From contig CALFUQ010000262.1 of assembly GCA_937929885.1 (NCBI GenBank), forward strand, positions 1 to 40,100: 40,100 nucleotides of DNA. The letters run 5' to 3'. The notes below the pieces were generated by a model. The model saw only the letters and a list, made by a program, of their open reading frames with translations, ran no database searches and was not told the origin of the DNA. This DNA is from an uncultured Saprospiraceae bacterium. Its GTDB lineage: Bacteria > Bacteroidota > Bacteroidia > Chitinophagales > Saprospiraceae. Position numbers and translations under genes: made by a program. Positions within the stretch are counted from its first letter, which is position 1. Each line of letters begins with the position of its first letter. This document shows, piece after piece, positions 1 to 7,355 of this stretch.

Positions 1-306
1 ATAAGCACCTTCATGTTTTTCTATATCATCATACTTGCCACGTACTACATTTATCGCAGTACCAAACCTCCTGATATTAACGAATCCAAAATATATAGTG
101 AAAAAAGCTGCTGATAGTACTAATAAGATTAGCACGAATGGAACACCATCAGATACCTCAAAAAATATTAATTGAGAGAAAAAATCCGAAATGGGTTGGA
201 ATGCTTGATTAATCCGTTCATCGAGTCCCACTGATTCTTGACTGAATCCAGAATTAAAGAAAAATAAGCCTATGAATACTAGTAGTAGTCGTTGTAGTTT
301 GTTCAT
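1..306 (-). CDS. Sodium:alanine symporter family protein (AGCS), N-terminal part only
   Basis: Partial gene: the ATG lies at 304-306 and the frame stays open to the window edge, giving 102 residues. The first about 22 residues form a signal-like hydrophobic stretch ending in GFSQ, followed by a transmembrane segment around residues 42-65 and then VNIRRFGTAINVVRGKYD. The arginine-rich RRFGTAI...GKYD stretch is what precedes the first conserved core of alanine/glycine:cation symporters, which use the sodium gradient to import alanine or glycine across the inner membrane. The cleavable-looking N-terminal extension is common in Bacteroidota members. It lies 55 bp downstream of arsS on the same strand, with no terminator visible between them. 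The family call rests on a short N-terminal stretch, and the rest of the gene is outside the window. Confidence 0.72.
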   Translation of the reverse strand, partial: MNKLQRLLLVFIGLFFFNSGFSQESVGLDERINQAFQPISDFFSQLIFFEVSDGVPFVLILLVLSAAFFTIYFGFVNIRRFGTAINVVRGKYDDIEKHEGAY

Positions 307-361
307 ACTGTTGAAGTTATAACTAGCAAGTAAGGTATCGAAAAATATGAGAATATGGGAA

Positions 362-1429
362 TTAATTCATGATTTCACCCCCACATGAGCTACCAGCACC
401 GGCCGTACATCCATAGCAATGCTGGTTAAGGACGATGTCTCTTTGATAGAGCTCGTCCAAATCAAAGTTGTCTATATGTTGCGAGCTACTAGCCACTTTA
501 AGATCAAGCATCTGATTAAAATCGCAATCATAGATAAAACCATCCCAACTGATAGATAAAGTGTTACGGCACATAAGACCATCTATGGTGCCAGGATTAT
601 ATGCATCTACGAGTTGAGTCATGTAGTCTTCATAGTTACCACTTTCTATTAAGTAGTCTAGAAATCTGCTGACAGGTAAATTTGTTATTGCAAAGAGGTT
701 ATTAAATTCAATATTGAATTTTCTTTTAAGTTGTCTTTTAAATTCTGCTTCGAGTGTGCTTTGCTCTCCTGGCAGAAAAGCTCCAGATGGATTATAGATA
801 AGGTCTAAAATTAATCCTGTCCCTTCCTTACCGTATCCAACATTATTAAGTTTTTTAAGTGCTTCGATAGAATCTTCAAATACCCCGTCGCCGCGTTGAC
901 TATCTGTTCTAGATTTACTGAAGTAGGGTAGCGAAGATAAAACATGTACATCATTAGCAGCAAAGAACTCTGGCAACTCATAATACTTTGGGTTAGCCAT
1001 GATAACAGTTAGGTTACAGCGATTCATGACCTTAACTCCGATCTTATGACACGACTCTACGAACCATTTAAAGTGAGCATTTAATTCTGGTGCACCTCCA
1101 GTAATATCAACAGTTGGAATTTTGTGGTCCTCTATTATCTTAAGACACTTCTCGAGCGTGGCGCGATCCATGTTTTCTTCTTTCCTGTCTGGTCCTGCAT
1201 CTACATGGCAGTGAGCGCAAGTCTGATTACAGAGTTTGCCGATGTTAATCTGGAAAACCTCAACCTTAGAAGGCGTCAGGGTTTTATACCCTGCAGCTTT
1301 TACTTTATCTACAAATTTTGGAAATTCCTTTAGCTGATCCTTCCCAGATAATACTTCTAACTGGATAAGGGTATCTGCTAATTTATTTCCGCTTCTCTTA
1401 AGAGATGTACTTTTTTGTTTTACGCCCAT
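362..1429 (-). CDS. arsS: Arsenosugar biosynthesis radical SAM protein ArsS-like
   Basis: Cytoplasmic radical SAM enzyme of 355 residues. The CxxxCxxC cluster motif that binds the 4Fe-4S cluster reads CNQTCAHCHVDAGPDR near residue 67. It is followed by DITGGAPELN, equivalent to the SAM-binding GGE region. The C-terminal third (DUF3641-type) carries further cysteines: CRNTLSISWDGFIYDCDFNQM and the terminal HCYGCTAGAGSSCGG, expected to hold auxiliary Fe-S or substrate ligands. The family (ArsS, radical SAM/Cys-rich) adds a 5'-deoxyadenosyl group to dimethylarsenite on the way to arsenosugars; some relatives are selenoproteins, and this one is all cysteine. Its ATG follows the stop of the AhpD-like partner after 6 bp, so the two are almost certainly cotranscribed. 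No arsM methyltransferase is present in the window. Family assignment is strong; the substrate is inferred from the family. Confidence 0.86.
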   Translation of the reverse strand: MGVKQKSTSLKRSGNKLADTLIQLEVLSGKDQLKEFPKFVDKVKAAGYKTLTPSKVEVFQINIGKLCNQTCAHCHVDAGPDRKEENMDRATLEKCLKIIEDHKIPTVDITGGAPELNAHFKWFVESCHKIGVKVMNRCNLTVIMANPKYYELPEFFAANDVHVLSSLPYFSKSRTDSQRGDGVFEDSIEALKKLNNVGYGKEGTGLILDLIYNPSGAFLPGEQSTLEAEFKRQLKRKFNIEFNNLFAITNLPVSRFLDYLIESGNYEDYMTQLVDAYNPGTIDGLMCRNTLSISWDGFIYDCDFNQMLDLKVASSSQHIDNFDLDELYQRDIVLNQHCYGCTAGAGSSCGGEIMN

Positions 1430-1435
1430 TCGGAT

Positions 1436-1771
1436 TTACATTGAAACTTTCTTCACGTGATTCATCATTTGTACGCTGTTGACTAAAGTCGCACCACTTT
1501 TGATTGCAGCAGCTACATGTACCGCCTCCATCATTTGTTCTTCATCTGCACCTTTCTGAAGGCACGTAGAAGAGTATGCATCGATGCAGTAAGGACATTG
1601 TACAGTATGAGCAACTGCAAGTGCGATAAGTGCTTTCTCCCTTTCTGTCAGTGCACCTTCTTTAAACACAGTACCGTAGTAATCAAAAAATTTCTCGCCC
1701 ATCTCTTTTTGAAACTCAGTGATATCTCCAAATTTCTTTAAGTCGGATGGTTTAAAATATGTTTCGCTCAT
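1436..1771 (-). CDS. Arsenosugar biosynthesis-associated AhpD-like (carboxymuconolactone decarboxylase family) protein
   Basis: A 111-residue protein of the carboxymuconolactone decarboxylase/AhpD fold. The redox motif CPYCIDAYSSTC lies near residues 59-70, preceded by the conserved LTEREKALIALAVAHTVQ helix and followed by EQMMEAVHVAAAIKSGATLV. AhpD-like proteins use the CxxC pair in peroxidase or thiol-exchange reactions. This subfamily occurs beside the ArsS-type radical SAM gene, and some members carry selenocysteine in the CPYC position; here both are Cys. It is the first gene of the two-gene unit with arsS (6-bp gap). A -7 box TAAATTTG on the minus strand lies 17 bp upstream of the ATG. 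The precise role in arsenosugar formation is not known from sequence. Confidence 0.85.
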   Translation of the reverse strand: MSETYFKPSDLKKFGDITEFQKEMGEKFFDYYGTVFKEGALTEREKALIALAVAHTVQCPYCIDAYSSTCLQKGADEEQMMEAVHVAAAIKSGATLVNSVQMMNHVKKVSM

Positions 1772-1788
1772 GCTGCATTAATTTTGCT

Positions 1789-1796
1789 CAAATTTA
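1789..1796 (-). promoter_or_regulatory. Candidate Bacteroidota -7 box upstream of the arsenosugar gene pair
   Basis: On the minus strand this reads TAAATTTG, an exact match to the Bacteroidota -7 consensus TAnnTTTG, 17 bp before the ATG of the AhpD-like gene. I do not see a convincing TTTG -33 element at the usual distance, so this is a candidate only. Confidence 0.4.
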
Positions 1797-1937
1797 AAAG
1801 CTTTTAAGTATTTGTAACTGTATCTATAAGGACAATTAGAACTGCTAAAAAGTTTTATATATTTAAAAAATCATAATATGTAGTTTCTTAATTATTAGTG
1901 CTATTTTTAGATAAATTTACACCCAATTTAAAGCCAG

Positions 1938-2465
1938 TTGTCTCTAAACTCTCACATAGGTCTTTTATTCATCTTTCTGATTTTTATTGCTTGTGGTAAT
2001 AAAGACTCAGCTTCTAAAGTAACGTCAGAAGATGGGACTTTCGAAGTTAAAATCAATATTTCAGCAGGTGATGAATATTATGAAATAATCAATCAAGATA
2101 CTTTTTCATTCACACCATACCCTTATAATTTGGGTAGTGTTAAAAGTAATGGTGATAATCAATTGTCGGTCCTCGTACTTTCGAATCGATTATCAAGAAA
2201 TTCTAGAATTAAAATTCTACCTATAGGAATATTAAACTATAAGGAGTTTGACAAGGACAAGAAGTTAATAATCGGCGTTCCAAGGGATGAAAAAAGTAGG
2301 GTTATTAGTGCAACAGATCTTATAGATTTAGTTACTAAATATCCTTCCGTTAAAAACATAATACAAGAATGGACCTTAGGAAAGTGTGGGATAGGATGCT
2401 CTAAGTTTGTATCATGGGAAGATGGCAATGCTGCAGGATTATGGATACAACGAAACTTATCTTAG
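1938..2465 (+). CDS. Inorganic pyrophosphatase-like lipoprotein with a degenerate active site
   Basis: A 175-residue lipoprotein: the signal peptide ends in the lipobox LIFIA-C with the acylated Cys at 19. The only possible start is TTG, because an in-frame TAA sits 6 bp upstream. The mature part follows the order of family I soluble pyrophosphatase: INISAG...YYEI (family IEIPAG..KYE), PYPYNLG (PxNYGFIP), NGDNQLSVLVL (DGDPLDVLVL), PIGIL...DKDKKLIIGVP (PIGVL..D.A..D.K..AVP) and a C-terminal SWEDGNAAGLWI (GWGDADAA). In the metal-binding DGDPLD motif two of the three aspartates are replaced (residues 71-77 are NGDNQLS), and a CGIGC pair is inserted near the C-terminus. Lipoprotein pyrophosphatases with intact motifs occur in other Bacteroidota. 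This one is probably exported and catalytically weak or inactive. Homology is inferred from motif order, not from a search. Confidence 0.6.
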   Translation: MSLNSHIGLLFIFLIFIACGNKDSASKVTSEDGTFEVKINISAGDEYYEIINQDTFSFTPYPYNLGSVKSNGDNQLSVLVLSNRLSRNSRIKILPIGILNYKEFDKDKKLIIGVPRDEKSRVISATDLIDLVTKYPSVKNIIQEWTLGKCGIGCSKFVSWEDGNAAGLWIQRNLS

Positions 2466-2512
2466 TTTAATTCGTTCGATAAAGGTTAGCAATTTACATA
2501 CAAAGTATCGCT

Positions 2513-3736
2513 TTGATTGATTCCAAAAGGCAGGCTATAGAAACACATAAAATAAATTCTACTGCTTACTCATTTTCGTTACACAAAAGCATCCTTGGCA
2601 TAAAGGAGGAGTGGACTTCTATTGTTCCTGATAAACTGTTTTATAGCCCAAAGTACCTAAGCTTTACTGAGCAGAATACGCCCAAAGGAATGCAGATGAG
2701 GTACGGTTTATTTCATCTTGATGGAAAGCCCGTAGGTACTTTGATTATGCAAGTAAAACATATTTCGCTGGGAGAGAGTCTGACCGTAGAGGCGAAAGAT
2801 AAATCATCAATCAGATCTAAGTTATTCAAAGGCATCAAGACTGGAATTGCTAATACGATAAGTTTTGACACTCTTGTTGTTGGCAACTTGCTGCTGACGG
2901 GACAGTATAGCTTTTATTTTAAAGATGAGTCGTTAGAGTTTTATAAGCAGTTTGAGCTAGTAGAAAACAGTTTGGACTTAGTTAAAGAATTGCTATCGCA
3001 GGATGGGATTAAGATAGGATCAGTATTAATGAAAGATTTCTATGAGACTAATGCCATTTCCAAATCTCCGATTGCTGCTGATTGTTCATTCCAAGAATGT
3101 AAAGTACAACCAGACATGGTGATGGCAATAAGAGAGGAGTGGAGCAACTTTGATGCTTATATGTCTTCACTAAAGTCTAAAGCAAGAACCAGAGTCAAGC
3201 GAGCATTAAAAAAGGCGGAAGCCATAGAAAGAAGAGTGCTGAGTATAGAAGAACTAGAGCAACACCAAGATAGAATACATGCACTTTATTTAGAAACGGC
3301 TCTTAAAGCTAGTTTCAATTTATTTATACTGCCACAAGATTATTTCTTGCAAATGAAGAAGGGTCTAGGTGAGCAGTTTGAACTAGTAGGCTATTTTCTT
3401 GATGAAAAATTAATAGGATACTATACAGTGATCTTTGATAATGATCACGTAGATGCTCACTTCCTTGGATACGATAAAGAAAAGAACGCAGCTCATCAGT
3501 CATATCTAAATATGCTATTAGATATTCTAAAACAAGGAATCAATTTTAAGGCAAAGTACATCCACTTCTCTAGAACAGCGCTGGAGATCAAAAGCTCAAT
3601 TGGTGCAGAACCTGAGGATATGGTCTTTTACCTAAGGAGTCAGCGACAATGGCAAAATAAATATCTCCTGCCTAAGATCTTAGAGATGATGATTCCTGTA
3701 GAAGAGTGGACTCCTAGATCACCGTTTAAATCATAG
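2513..3736 (+). CDS. GNAT / BioF2-like acyltransferase
   Basis: A 407-residue soluble protein without signal peptide or membrane segments. The C-terminal half (about 205-390) resembles the BioF2-like/FemAB-type double-GNAT acyltransferases: a basic KARTRVKRALKKA helix, then YLETALKASFNLFILPQDYF, then the beta-strand pairs ELVGYFLDEKLIGYYTVIF and AHFLGYDKEKNAAHQSYLNMLLD, the typical acyl-CoA-binding half. The N-terminal half (GLFHLDGKPVGTLIMQV) would be the degenerate GNAT repeat. The substrate cannot be told from sequence. Start is TTG at 2513; there is no upstream in-frame alternative after the stop at 2480 and the first internal ATG would remove about 60 residues. It lies 47 bp after the pyrophosphatase-like lipoprotein gene and 55 bp before the CrtO-like gene, all on the plus strand. 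Confidence 0.6.
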   Translation: MIDSKRQAIETHKINSTAYSFSLHKSILGIKEEWTSIVPDKLFYSPKYLSFTEQNTPKGMQMRYGLFHLDGKPVGTLIMQVKHISLGESLTVEAKDKSSIRSKLFKGIKTGIANTISFDTLVVGNLLLTGQYSFYFKDESLEFYKQFELVENSLDLVKELLSQDGIKIGSVLMKDFYETNAISKSPIAADCSFQECKVQPDMVMAIREEWSNFDAYMSSLKSKARTRVKRALKKAEAIERRVLSIEELEQHQDRIHALYLETALKASFNLFILPQDYFLQMKKGLGEQFELVGYFLDEKLIGYYTVIFDNDHVDAHFLGYDKEKNAAHQSYLNMLLDILKQGINFKAKYIHFSRTALEIKSSIGAEPEDMVFYLRSQRQWQNKYLLPKILEMMIPVEEWTPRSPFKS

Positions 3737-3791
3737 CAGTGCCTTAGCATAGACTCCTACATAAATATTAGCAGTCATAATTAATGCAGAT

Positions 3792-4259
3792 ATGCTAGAA
3801 ACCTTTAATCCTGTTTTTTTGATATTTCTCTCTTACGGAATTGGGGCAATTGGAACTAGCATATTGAAATCAACGGGGAAGTTAGCTTGGTATTCAAATC
3901 ATAATTATATCAGTAATAAGCTTACTAAAACTTTAGGAGTATTAGTATTTGGGTGGCTGATTCGCAAATCATTCATGGGTAAGTTTAATCAGAAATTAAA
4001 GTTTAAAGGCAAGCTGGACGAAGCACGATTAGAACAATTAAAAGCGGAAATGACTTTGGCCGAAAATAGCCATCTAATTGGCTTCATTGTGTTGCAGATG
4101 TATGTGGTGTTTCTTTCTTTTTGGGGAATAGAATTATGGCAACTGATCCTGTATACCATATTCAATATTATATTCAATTTGTACCTTGTTTTTCTACAAC
4201 AATACAATAAAAGAAGAATCGATAAATTACTCTCGTTAAGTCAAAGTATTGGAAGTTAG
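3792..4259 (+). CDS. CrtO-like small membrane acyltransferase (glycosyl-4,4'-diaponeurosporenoate acyltransferase family)
   Basis: A 155-residue membrane protein with hydrophobic segments at about 5-25, 45-60, 93-112 and 115-135. The features pointing to the CrtO acyltransferase family are the small size, the central MTLAENSHLIGF motif (family pattern M..AE..H..GF, holding the conserved Glu and His) and the terminal NIIFNLYLVFLQQYNKRRI (family N..Y.V.LQRYNR.R). CrtO of staphylococci puts the fatty acyl chain on the carotenoid glycoside staphyloxanthin; in Bacteroidota the family also occurs outside carotenoid clusters, and no carotenoid genes are seen here. The gene ends 8 bp before the end of the convergent anti-sigma candidate. 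The acyl acceptor is unknown. Confidence 0.55.
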   Translation: MLETFNPVFLIFLSYGIGAIGTSILKSTGKLAWYSNHNYISNKLTKTLGVLVFGWLIRKSFMGKFNQKLKFKGKLDEARLEQLKAEMTLAENSHLIGFIVLQMYVVFLSFWGIELWQLILYTIFNIIFNLYLVFLQQYNKRRIDKLLSLSQSIGS

Positions 4260-4267
4260 AAAACCTA

Positions 4268-4600
4268 TTAGCAAGAATACTTGTCACGCTTAATGGTGCA
4301 GTTTAGTAGATTGTCGTACCAAGTTTTTAAGACGGTTTCAGTGTCAGTAGACTGCCCTGTTTTATTCTGAGCATCTATAGAAAAGTCAGTAACTCTATAA
4401 TTTGGTCTGCTCTGGGTATTAGAATCTTGATGAAGAAACACTGCTGCTAATACTAAAACAGCACATGCAGCAATCCACTTGTAGTGATTAGACTTTGATC
4501 GGTATTTATTGACATCAAGTTTATCCTCTACTCTTTGCCAGAGTCGATCATTAAGTTCTACTCTTTTCTCAGTTTCTATGTTATCGAATATATTATTCAT
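4268..4600 (-). CDS. Single-pass membrane protein, putative anti-sigma factor
   Basis: A 110-residue protein with an N-terminal cytoplasmic part of about 42 residues (charged, ELNDRLWQRVEDKLD), one transmembrane segment at about 43-60 (WIAACAVLVLAAVFL) and a short outer part ending in two cysteines (NCTIKRDKYSC). It starts 33 bp after the stop of the ECF sigma gene on the same strand. Small one-pass proteins directly downstream of an ECF sigma factor are usually the cognate anti-sigma factor in Bacteroidota. No zinc-binding HxxxCxxC anti-sigma motif is present. The role is inferred from position and topology only. Confidence 0.55.
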   Translation of the reverse strand: MNNIFDNIETEKRVELNDRLWQRVEDKLDVNKYRSKSNHYKWIAACAVLVLAAVFLHQDSNTQSRPNYRVTDFSIDAQNKTGQSTDTETVLKTWYDNLLNCTIKRDKYSC

Positions 4601-4633
4601 TACAGATTAATTCCTTTTGCACTATGATTCATG

Positions 4634-5197
4634 CTAAGCGCTAAATCTTTGTTTTTTTTTGATAATACTTTTCATCCTTTGCTTTGCGAGGATGAGTTGT
4701 GATTTAGAAGTGTTGATACTTATATCAAGTTGCTCTGCTATCTCCCTGTGCTTAAATCCTTCTATCACGTAGAGATTAAAAACAGTACGATAACCAGGAG
4801 GCAATTGATCAAGGCAAGCAATCAAATCTTCATACTGCAATTTATCAGTAATCGTAACCTCGTCCGCTGCTACAAAATGTGCATTCTCAATGGACAAGTG
4901 AAAATTATGTCGCTTTCTTAAAAACATCAAGCACTCATTGACCAATAATTTTTTCATCCATCCTTCAAAGCTACCTTTGCCGCTGTACTTATGAAGCTTG
5001 GATAATATTTTGTAAAAACTATGAACTAATACATCCTCAGCATCCTCTCGACTCTTGAGGTACCTCATGCAGATACTCATGAACAATGGGGCATACTGGT
5101 CATATAACCGCTTTTGTGATTTGCGGTCTCCCTGTTTACAAGCTTGTATGATTTGATTTAGATCCAAGTAAGCTAGTTTGTTATAAGATGCTACCAA
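4634..5197 (-). CDS. RNA polymerase sigma factor, ECF (sigma-70 family)
   Basis: A 187-residue ECF-type sigma factor. Region 2 (about 25-95) shows LYDQYAPLFMSICMRYLKSREDAEDVL, the core-binding and -10 recognition helix, continuing to KGSFEGWMKKLLVNECLMFLRK. Region 4 (about 125-180) shows LPPGYRTVFNLYVIEGFKHREIAEQLDIS followed by the recognition helix TSKSQLILAKQRMK. No region 1 or 3 is present. No ATG is available: the frame opens with TTG at 5197, and a second TTG at 5167 (beginning LDLNQIIQACKQGD) would match the usual start of the family better. The following gene is the likely anti-sigma protein. The sigma gene is divergent from lysA across a 207-bp region that includes a perfect palindrome. 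Confidence 0.88.
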   Translation of the reverse strand: MVASYNKLAYLDLNQIIQACKQGDRKSQKRLYDQYAPLFMSICMRYLKSREDAEDVLVHSFYKILSKLHKYSGKGSFEGWMKKLLVNECLMFLRKRHNFHLSIENAHFVAADEVTITDKLQYEDLIACLDQLPPGYRTVFNLYVIEGFKHREIAEQLDISINTSKSQLILAKQRMKSIIKKKQRFSA

Positions 5198-5340
5198 TTA
5201 AGTTTATGGCGTACATCTTTTAATTTATTTTAAACCAAATAAATCTATCCCGCCGAAGCCTTCAAAGCTTCTTACTAAAAGATACAATAATTATAAGCTT
5301 ATTGATTAAGTTGGAAAGTTCTAAATAGCTGCGATTAATA

Positions 5341-5365
5341 TATAGTTTAAAGGCTTTAAACTATA
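5341..5365. promoter_or_regulatory. Perfect palindrome, candidate operator of the lysA operon
   Basis: Arms TATAGTTTAAAG (5341-5352) and CTTTAAACTATA (5354-5365) are exact reverse complements around one central G. The right end lies 8 bp upstream of the -7 box TATTTTTG, so the palindrome covers the expected -33 region of the lysA promoter. It could be an operator for a dimeric repressor. It is not followed by a T-run and no gene ends immediately upstream, so a terminator is unlikely. Confidence 0.5.
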
Positions 5366-5373
5366 GAAAACTC

Positions 5374-5381
5374 TATTTTTG
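5374..5381 (+). promoter_or_regulatory. Candidate -7 box of the lysA-valS operon
   Basis: TATTTTTG matches the Bacteroidota -7 consensus TAnnTTTG exactly, 23 bp before the GTG start of lysA. The region where a -33 element would sit is inside the palindrome at 5341-5365. Confidence 0.5.
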
Positions 5382-5404
5382 CATTCTGAAAAATAAATTT
5401 TAAG

Positions 5405-6736
5405 GTGAGGATAGAGAATAATCAATACGTGATGCAGGGAGATATCTCTGTGACAGAATTATGCGACAAGTATGGTTGTCCGCTTTATGTATATGACTAT
5501 GAGGTCATCAAGGGGCAGTATGATAAGTTGGTCAAGGCATTTAAGGTACCAAGTCTTAAGATAAATTATGCTTGCAAAGCACTTAGTAATATCAATGTAC
5601 TGAGGCTTATGAAAAAGATGGGAGCTGGTCTTGATACGGTATCTATCCAAGAACTTAAGATGGGTTTGTTAGCAGGATTTGCACCTCAAGATATTATCTA
5701 TACTCCTAACTGTGTAGGAATCGAGGAGATCGCAGAGGCAGTGCAACTTGGTGTAAAAGTGAATATTGATAACATCTCTATTCTAGAGCAGTTTGGTGAT
5801 CGTTTCCCTGACTATCCAGTTTGCATTAGGGTGAACCCTCACATAATGGCAGGGGGTAATAGCAAAATATCTGTGGGACACATCGATTCTAAGTTTGGAA
5901 TCTCATTTCATCAGATGCCGCATGTAATGAGAGTGATAGAGACAACTAATCTTAATGTCGAAGGACTACATATGCATACTGGATCAGACATACTTGATTC
6001 TGAAGTGTTCTTAAGAGGAGCAGAGATATTATTCAATATTGCAAGAGATCTACCAGACCTTAATTACATAGATTTCGGAAGTGGATTTAAAGTCTCTTAT
6101 AAAAATGATGGAATAGAAACTGACATCGAAGACCTGGGAGTGAGTATTACAGCAAGATTTAATGAATTCTGTAAAGAGTATGGGAAGGAACTCACGTTAA
6201 TGTTTGAACCTGGGAAATATTTGGTCAGCGAGTCTGGATGTTTTTTCGCTAAGGTGAATGTGATTAAGCAAACGACCTCTACAGTTTTTGCAGGACTAGA
6301 TACAGGCCTTAATCATCTCATAAGACCGATGCTTTATGATTCTTACCATAGGATCACCAACGTATCTAAGACCGAAGGTAGACAGAGGATATATACCATC
6401 GTTGGATACATTTGTGAGACCGATACTTTTGGGTCAAATAGAAAGTTGACGGAGATACAAGAGGGTGATATACTCTGTTTGCATAATGCAGGAGCATATT
6501 GCTTCTCGATGGCATCTAACTACAACTCCAGATACAGGCCTGCAGAAGTGCTACTTTATGAAGGCAAAGATTACCTAATCAGAGAGCGAGAAGATTTTGA
6601 TGATCTGCTAAAAAATCAAGTCGAAGTAGAAGTCCTTAAAGACAAGTACCTCGGAGAATCTCAACTATCAACACTCGACAGCCTTAAACAAGATGCAGAA
6701 AAAATTGACAAAAATATTTCTAAAGAAGGATTCTAG
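5405..6736 (+). CDS. lysA: Diaminopimelate decarboxylase
   Basis: A 443-residue PLP enzyme of fold type III that converts meso-2,6-diaminopimelate to L-lysine and CO2, the last step of lysine synthesis. The PLP-binding lysine is K58 in INYACKALSN. The phosphate-binding and active-site motifs follow in order: HMHTGSDI (about 195), FGSGFKV, FEPGKYLV (about 275), and the C-terminal dimer-interface motif CETDTFG, equivalent to CESxD/CExxD, then GAYCFSMASNYNSRYRP. Start is GTG at 5405. The 3' end overlaps the next gene by 44 bp, so lysA, the histidine phosphatase and valS form one operon. Length is slightly above the usual 400-430 because of the charged tail. Confidence 0.9.
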   Translation: MRIENNQYVMQGDISVTELCDKYGCPLYVYDYEVIKGQYDKLVKAFKVPSLKINYACKALSNINVLRLMKKMGAGLDTVSIQELKMGLLAGFAPQDIIYTPNCVGIEEIAEAVQLGVKVNIDNISILEQFGDRFPDYPVCIRVNPHIMAGGNSKISVGHIDSKFGISFHQMPHVMRVIETTNLNVEGLHMHTGSDILDSEVFLRGAEILFNIARDLPDLNYIDFGSGFKVSYKNDGIETDIEDLGVSITARFNEFCKEYGKELTLMFEPGKYLVSESGCFFAKVNVIKQTTSTVFAGLDTGLNHLIRPMLYDSYHRITNVSKTEGRQRIYTIVGYICETDTFGSNRKLTEIQEGDILCLHNAGAYCFSMASNYNSRYRPAEVLLYEGKDYLIREREDFDDLLKNQVEVEVLKDKYLGESQLSTLDSLKQDAEKIDKNISKEGF

Positions 6737-7355
6737 GAATTTCGTTCCTATGACTGTTTTATGTGTCGGTTTGGTATTTTTGATATCAGCTTGTAAGGTT
6801 GACAAAGAAGTAGTATTAAGCTCTAATGTTTCCTTTGTCGATCATAAATCGATAATGCTTGATAATAGACATGGAATCGATATTGCACCCCATGACCGTA
6901 TATATTATCTAGTAAGACATGCTGAGAAAGATACCTCAGGTACTAATCCTGACTTAACACCTGCTGGATATGAAAGAGCACATGAACTTGCAAGGATATT
7001 CAGATCAGCAAGAATAGACGAAGTGTATAGTACAATCTATATGAGAACTCTGATGACAGGTGATAGTATCTCTAGGTCAAAAGGGATATCAATGAAACCT
7101 TATGAGCCTAAAGAACTTAAACAATTTGCAGAGCGAGTTAAAAACATAGAGGATCAGAAAAGATTTTTAATTATAGGACATTCTAATACAACGCCTGCCT
7201 TAGCAAATCATATTCATGGAGAGACGGTGTTAGAAGATTTTGATGAAAAAGACTACGATAATCTGATTGTAATCGTCCAAGGAAAAGATAAAGAATCACA
7301 ACTTCATCAACTTAAATTTAATCCACAACATAACACAACAACAGAAGATGAGTGA
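6693..7355 (+). CDS. Histidine phosphatase family lipoprotein
   Basis: A 220-residue protein with a lipoprotein signal (LVFLISA-C, Cys about 34) and a histidine phosphatase (phosphoglycerate mutase-like) domain. The catalytic RHG-type motif reads LVRHAEK near residue 75, followed by LTPAGYERAHELA, EVYSTIYMRTLMT (second arginine) and the C-terminal catalytic His in IIGHSNTTP. Such enzymes use a phosphohistidine intermediate. With the lipobox, it should sit on the outer face of a membrane, probably in the periplasm. The ATG at 6693 overlaps lysA by 44 bp; the alternative ATG at 6750 would remove the lysine-rich n-region of the signal, so the upstream start is preferred. It overlaps valS by 8 bp. 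The substrate is unknown. Confidence 0.82.
   Translation: MQKKLTKIFLKKDSRNFVPMTVLCVGLVFLISACKVDKEVVLSSNVSFVDHKSIMLDNRHGIDIAPHDRIYYLVRHAEKDTSGTNPDLTPAGYERAHELARIFRSARIDEVYSTIYMRTLMTGDSISRSKGISMKPYEPKELKQFAERVKNIEDQKRFLIIGHSNTTPALANHIHGETVLEDFDEKDYDNLIVIVQGKDKESQLHQLKFNPQHNTTTEDE

Noticed and set aside
5255-5271. GAAGC / GCTTC hairpin with a 7-nt loop between sigma and lysA
   Set aside because: Short stem, no T-run on either strand and no gene ends here, so no function can be supported.
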